A DNA stretch of 64,000 nt from Buxus sempervirens. Its lineage: Eukaryota > Streptophyta > Magnoliopsida > Buxales > Buxaceae. The DNA lies in assembly GCA_947561395.2 (NCBI GenBank), contig OX387182.1, positions 56,753,283 to 56,817,282 on the forward strand, written 5' to 3'. The notes beneath the pieces were generated by a model. The model saw nothing but the letters and a program-made list of their open reading frames with translations, was not told where the DNA came from and did no database searches. This document shows, in pieces, positions 61,201-64,000 of this stretch (the first letter of the stretch is position 1; every line of letters starts with the position of its first letter). The position numbers and the translations under genes are program-made.

Positions 61201-64000
61201 TTAATTATAGGATGCTACCACTTTTGTAACTTTTTTATCATGTCAAAACACTTTAGATAAGTGGCAGATGAATGTCCAAGTTAAGTCCATTATACACCAG
61301 AATCGTATGAAGGAAAACGTCTTCTTTTCTTTCTTCTTTCCAATTTTTACACAATTCCTTACTGGGTTGGATTTATTTTGGAACTGTTGATAGCAACACA
61401 CCTCCTTAATAATGTATGTATAGATTCTATTTTTAAATCCCATTTTATATATGATTATGAAAGAATAAATTTCTACTGATTTATAACAACTTTTTGTTGC
61501 TTTTTGCCATGTCATGCTATTTGTGATTAACCATGCTGACACATTTTGTACTTGCTTCTAAATCATTCTTAGTATTGGCCCAAAAATTCTTTACTTTATT
61601 TACACTACCAATTCAAAATCTTTGGATATTGCATTTTATTTATTTATTTTGGTGTTCCTTTTCTCTTTGATTGGTTATGTTTACAACCACTACTTAGCTG
61701 TGCTTTCAACACACAGTCATATTATTAAACTATGTTGTAGGTTCCAATATTTATAATCTCTTCTATAGCAGAAGAAATGTTGTCTTTCACCAATGTTGTG
61801 CCCGAATGGCTATGCGAGCAGCGCCAACAAAGGGTATAACTTCTCCAGAACTTATATGCCCAAATTGAAGCAAAATTTTTATTTGATTTTCATATTTTAA
61901 TTAGTAAGAATTATGCGATTCTTTCTTGGTTTCGCAGCTGTATTCTGGTGAGCCATTGTTTGCACATTTAGAGCTCATAAAACAGAAAAAGGTTCATTTA
62001 TTTCCATCAGTTCATTCACATGAGTTACTGTAAGTTATCTCCTTTTCTTATGTTATTTTTAATTTAAAACAGTTTTGCTAGATATTCATCCAGTGGCCAG
62101 AAACAATTTTGTCATGCATCTTGGGATCTGTTCTGCTTGCTTACTCCTCTTTCTTATTCTTGCCCTTATTAACATTTAGTTTTGCTTTCCACCTAATGCC
62201 TCTCGTACTTGAAAACAGCAGTATAGCAAAATTTTATTAGAGTATTGACTGTCTGTTTGCTGAATGCTTAGATTCAAAATTTTGCTGCCCTTAAACTCAA
62301 TACATGGACATGGCTTGTATATAATGTTCTGGGTCAGTAAATGGATGGAGCCTACTATGAGATTTTCTAGGAAAAAGTAGCTGGGTTAGATGATTTTCGC
62401 CATTTGAATGAATAAAATAAGATCAGCTTGCTTGGCAATACTGATTTTTGGTCCTATAGCCCTTGGGGTTAAGATTGATCTATTAAGTTCTTTGTTCATC
62501 CTGCTTTTCATCCACACGTTTGCTACGAGGTTTAAGGAAATTCTGAGCACTAAGACCGTGGGTCCTCCAATTGGAATTTTTCAATGTTTTCCCCCTACCT
62601 TTACTTACAATAAATTAGAACTGAGGTAAGCACAGTGATTGTGAGAAATCACTGAACTTAAAAATTCACATTGTCTGTCATTTATTATGTTTAAGGAGCA
62701 GGTACCATGTGTGCAGGTCAATGTGGCGGGAACCATGTATAGTGTTTTGTCCTCACTGGAGTTTGCGACTTGGTCCTGCTGTTCATTTGCTTCGACGTTG
62801 GTGTGGGGATCAACACTCTCTGCTTGTTCTGGAGGTATAAGTTTTTCTATATTTTATCTTACCAATTAGGTATGACGGCTTCCATATATCCCACTTATCC
62901 CATAAAACATATTCCTATGCATATAGTTAGACTTATGTAATCTAATTATTGATGTTTTACCTATGCGGTATGATGTATTTACATGTTGCAGCAAGAAGTG
63001 GATGTGGATCTCGCTCTTTTACCTTTCAAACCAATGGCAATGAAGGTCCTTCAGTGCTCATTTCTTTCTGGAATAAAGTAAGTGTTCTCTGATTCGCTCG
63101 TTAATTGTCTGCATTTCTGTTTATCACTGAAAAAAATTACATGCATAGCGAACTCAACACACATAGTTACAACATTTTCATTTCTTTTGATGAATATGTC
63201 TTGTTGTTCATTTTCACTTGAACTTCTACAAAATTCGAAGATAATACTCTTAAGAGAGTTTACCCCATAGATTTCCGGTATGGTCTTGAAGAGCTACTCT
63301 CTGAACTTCTATTGCTTTTTAGCATTCGGAAATTTGGCATCAAGAAGTTACTTTTGGCTGAATAATGTGGAAGAGAAAAAGCATTACAAATGATTATTGG
63401 GTAAGAGGATGTTTTGTTGACCTTCCTATGGCTTTCAGATGGCATAATGACCTCAAGAATTCAAGAACTCTTTCTTGTCCATTAAACTATTTAACTAACT
63501 GGGTATTTCCATTATGTCAGTCTTTAATCTAGACTGATGCCTCTTCTTTGTAGGTTGCAGAAAGTTGGACCTTTGTTGGAGATGCTGCAGCCAAAGTTTG
63601 TCCTGGTAATCTTTGTGTATATCTGTGTGCATTTAAGTTTCATCATATTGGAAATGAAAATATTATCACCATATTTTTCTGGATCTTGGTTTTACCTTGC
63701 CATGCTACAGAAGCCTCATATAAATTTACTCTATTTTCTTTTTTGCTCACGATAGTTTCCAGAGGATTTGAGGTCGCAGATCCTCATTTCACAAGGGAGT
63801 TCATGCTCGGTTTACTCCTACATAGAGAATGAAACATCAGATATTCCATGCTCAATGGATGCTATTGAAGCTGATGTGTCGACAGACTTGGCATTCCAGC
63901 TCCAGTGGAGAACAGAGGATGACATTGCTATTGCAAGATTGAAGGGGGAGCTTTTCATAGAACATGGTAAACATTTGTTATTACCGGGAAAGGACCTTAC
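52250..64000 (+). CDS. INTS9: Integrator complex subunit 9-like protein, 3' end outside window
   Basis: Exons: 52250-52258, 52356-52745, 52853-53067, 56986-57291, 57420-57621, 61741-61833, 61938-62029, 62717-62834, 62992-63077, 63554-63605 and 63756 onward. All junctions are AG/GT and phases agree, giving about 603 residues. The protein opens MKHTCLSKGGGFYFPPCH and contains PWYKTVKSLHLWDVTFIDVV, LISSPMGMLGLPFLTR, ATARLGQLMMEDLVSMH, VPEWLCEQRQQR and IARLKGELFIEHGK. It is an inactive metallo-beta-lactamase/beta-CASP protein of the CPSF73-100 family. With INTS11 it forms the Integrator cleavage module that processes snRNA 3' ends in the nucleus; plants have the same pairing. The first coding exon is only nine bases. 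Introns 3 and 5 are about 3.9 and 4.1 kb and hold LINE debris. No stop or frameshift was seen, so it looks functional. Confidence 0.9.
52261..52302. repeat. CT microsatellite at the first intron start
   Basis: A CTCTCT/TTCTCT run begins just after the donor of the nine-base exon, within a 97-bp intron. Confidence 0.75.
53954..54063 (+). mobile_element. Tiny 5'-truncated LINE tail in intron 3
   Basis: A 110-bp LINE 3' end with a final A run. The 16-bp duplication GATCAAGTTTTTAATG is perfect (53938-53953 and 54064-54079). It shares TGGTACACAGT.TGTGTAC with the LINE tail at 55145-55165. Confidence 0.8.
54180..54590. repeat. GGTGGT-rich low-complexity element in intron 3
   Basis: A GGT/TTG-rich core follows TTGTTTGTTCGAAAATGG and GGAAAA words. 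It resembles the reverse complement of the CCACCA block at 21320-22030. Confidence 0.45.
54845..55216 (+). mobile_element. 5'-truncated LINE fragment in intron 3
   Basis: 372 bp flanked by the perfect 12-bp duplication AATTATGTGGTT (54833-54844 and 55217-55228). The frame NLAPAAMAWVIWGERNRGIF is the extreme C-terminus typical of plant L1-type ORF2 (W-x-I-W-x-E-R-N-x-R-I-F). Confidence 0.8.
57884..58925 (-). mobile_element. LINE 3' fragment, minus strand, in intron 5
   Basis: The poly-T at 57884-57903 is its poly(A) tail. The frame 58922-58686 reads IPRHSFVLWLAIKGGLKT, then CCLFCQQSAESTSHLFFAC, a zf-RVT domain of L1-type ORF2. It meets an opposite LINE head to head at about 58926-58940. Confidence 0.75.
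58935..59896 (+). mobile_element. LINE 3' fragment, plus strand, in intron 5
   Basis: The frame 58935-59657 ends ORF2: WSASPSGSFSSKSFFNIL, then LWKPKVPLRIMAFLWTV, DHISLECRFAWSIWSSLL and VVWHIWLERNHRIFQDW (zf-RVT and C-terminal region). A 3' tail ends in A9. The reverse transcriptase core is missing. Confidence 0.75.
59897..60030. repeat. About 64-bp tandem duplication after the LINE tail
   Basis: AGCAGAATGAGTTGCAAGTT ... GTGTCTTGATCA is present twice in direct succession (from about 59900 and 59963), with a two-base difference. Confidence 0.75.

Overview
This window is nuclear DNA of a flowering plant, most likely a eudicot. Supporting signs are an intron-rich Integrator subunit 9 gene, a long intron-less pentatricopeptide-repeat (PPR) gene of the plant-specific DYW class, relics of CC-NBS resistance genes, a Cassandra-type 5S-bearing LTR, and dense insertions of LTR, hAT, foldback, LINE and probable Helitron elements. 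I did not identify the species.

Layout. Positions 1-2591 are the end of a long plus-strand LTR that interrupts a Ty1/copia element (LTR, primer-binding site and gag start on the minus strand, to 3442). Positions 3443-8700 are intergenic with foldback MITEs, a complete Cassandra solo LTR (5782-6114) and a dead bZIP fragment. Positions 8718-15149 hold three long solo-LTR-like elements (two of family B, one of family A nested in the first B), each with perfect 5-bp target duplications. A PPR-DYW gene lies on the minus strand at 19167-21244 and is split by one frameshift. Positions 21300-28640 hold low-complexity DNA, foldbacks, a CC-NBS relic and a probable Helitron. A second family A element (28651-31420) landed on the very tip of a hAT MITE (to 31912), followed by another hAT element and an RNase H relic. 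A fourth LTR type (D, 34609-37766) has landed inside a local tandem repeat. A gene-carrying hAT element with a histone H2A fragment spans 40061-41727. A 7-kb long-inverted-repeat element (42844-49919) carries an alcohol dehydrogenase class III exon in both arms, a broken GRF zinc-finger gene and a 1.4-kb CTCGAG minisatellite. A second CC-NBS relic follows. From 52250 to the right edge runs the plus-strand Integrator subunit 9 gene (11 coding exons seen, 3' end outside), with two roughly 4-kb introns filled by LINE pieces.

Only two host genes look substantial: the PPR-DYW gene (organellar RNA editing) and the INTS9-like gene (nuclear snRNA 3'-end processing). They are unrelated in function; the rest is mostly transposon history, much of it datable by nesting.

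The most unusual signal is architectural. LTRs A and C carry tandem arrays of 4-5 short hairpins with a fixed TATCCGG/CCGGATA stem and changing loops. LTR D carries the opposite arrangement: hairpins with a fixed loop (about CCCTGAGTAGGCC) and stems that change in a compensating way. All four LTR types (A-D) also have a TATA box followed about 94-300 nt later by a consensus 5' splice site.
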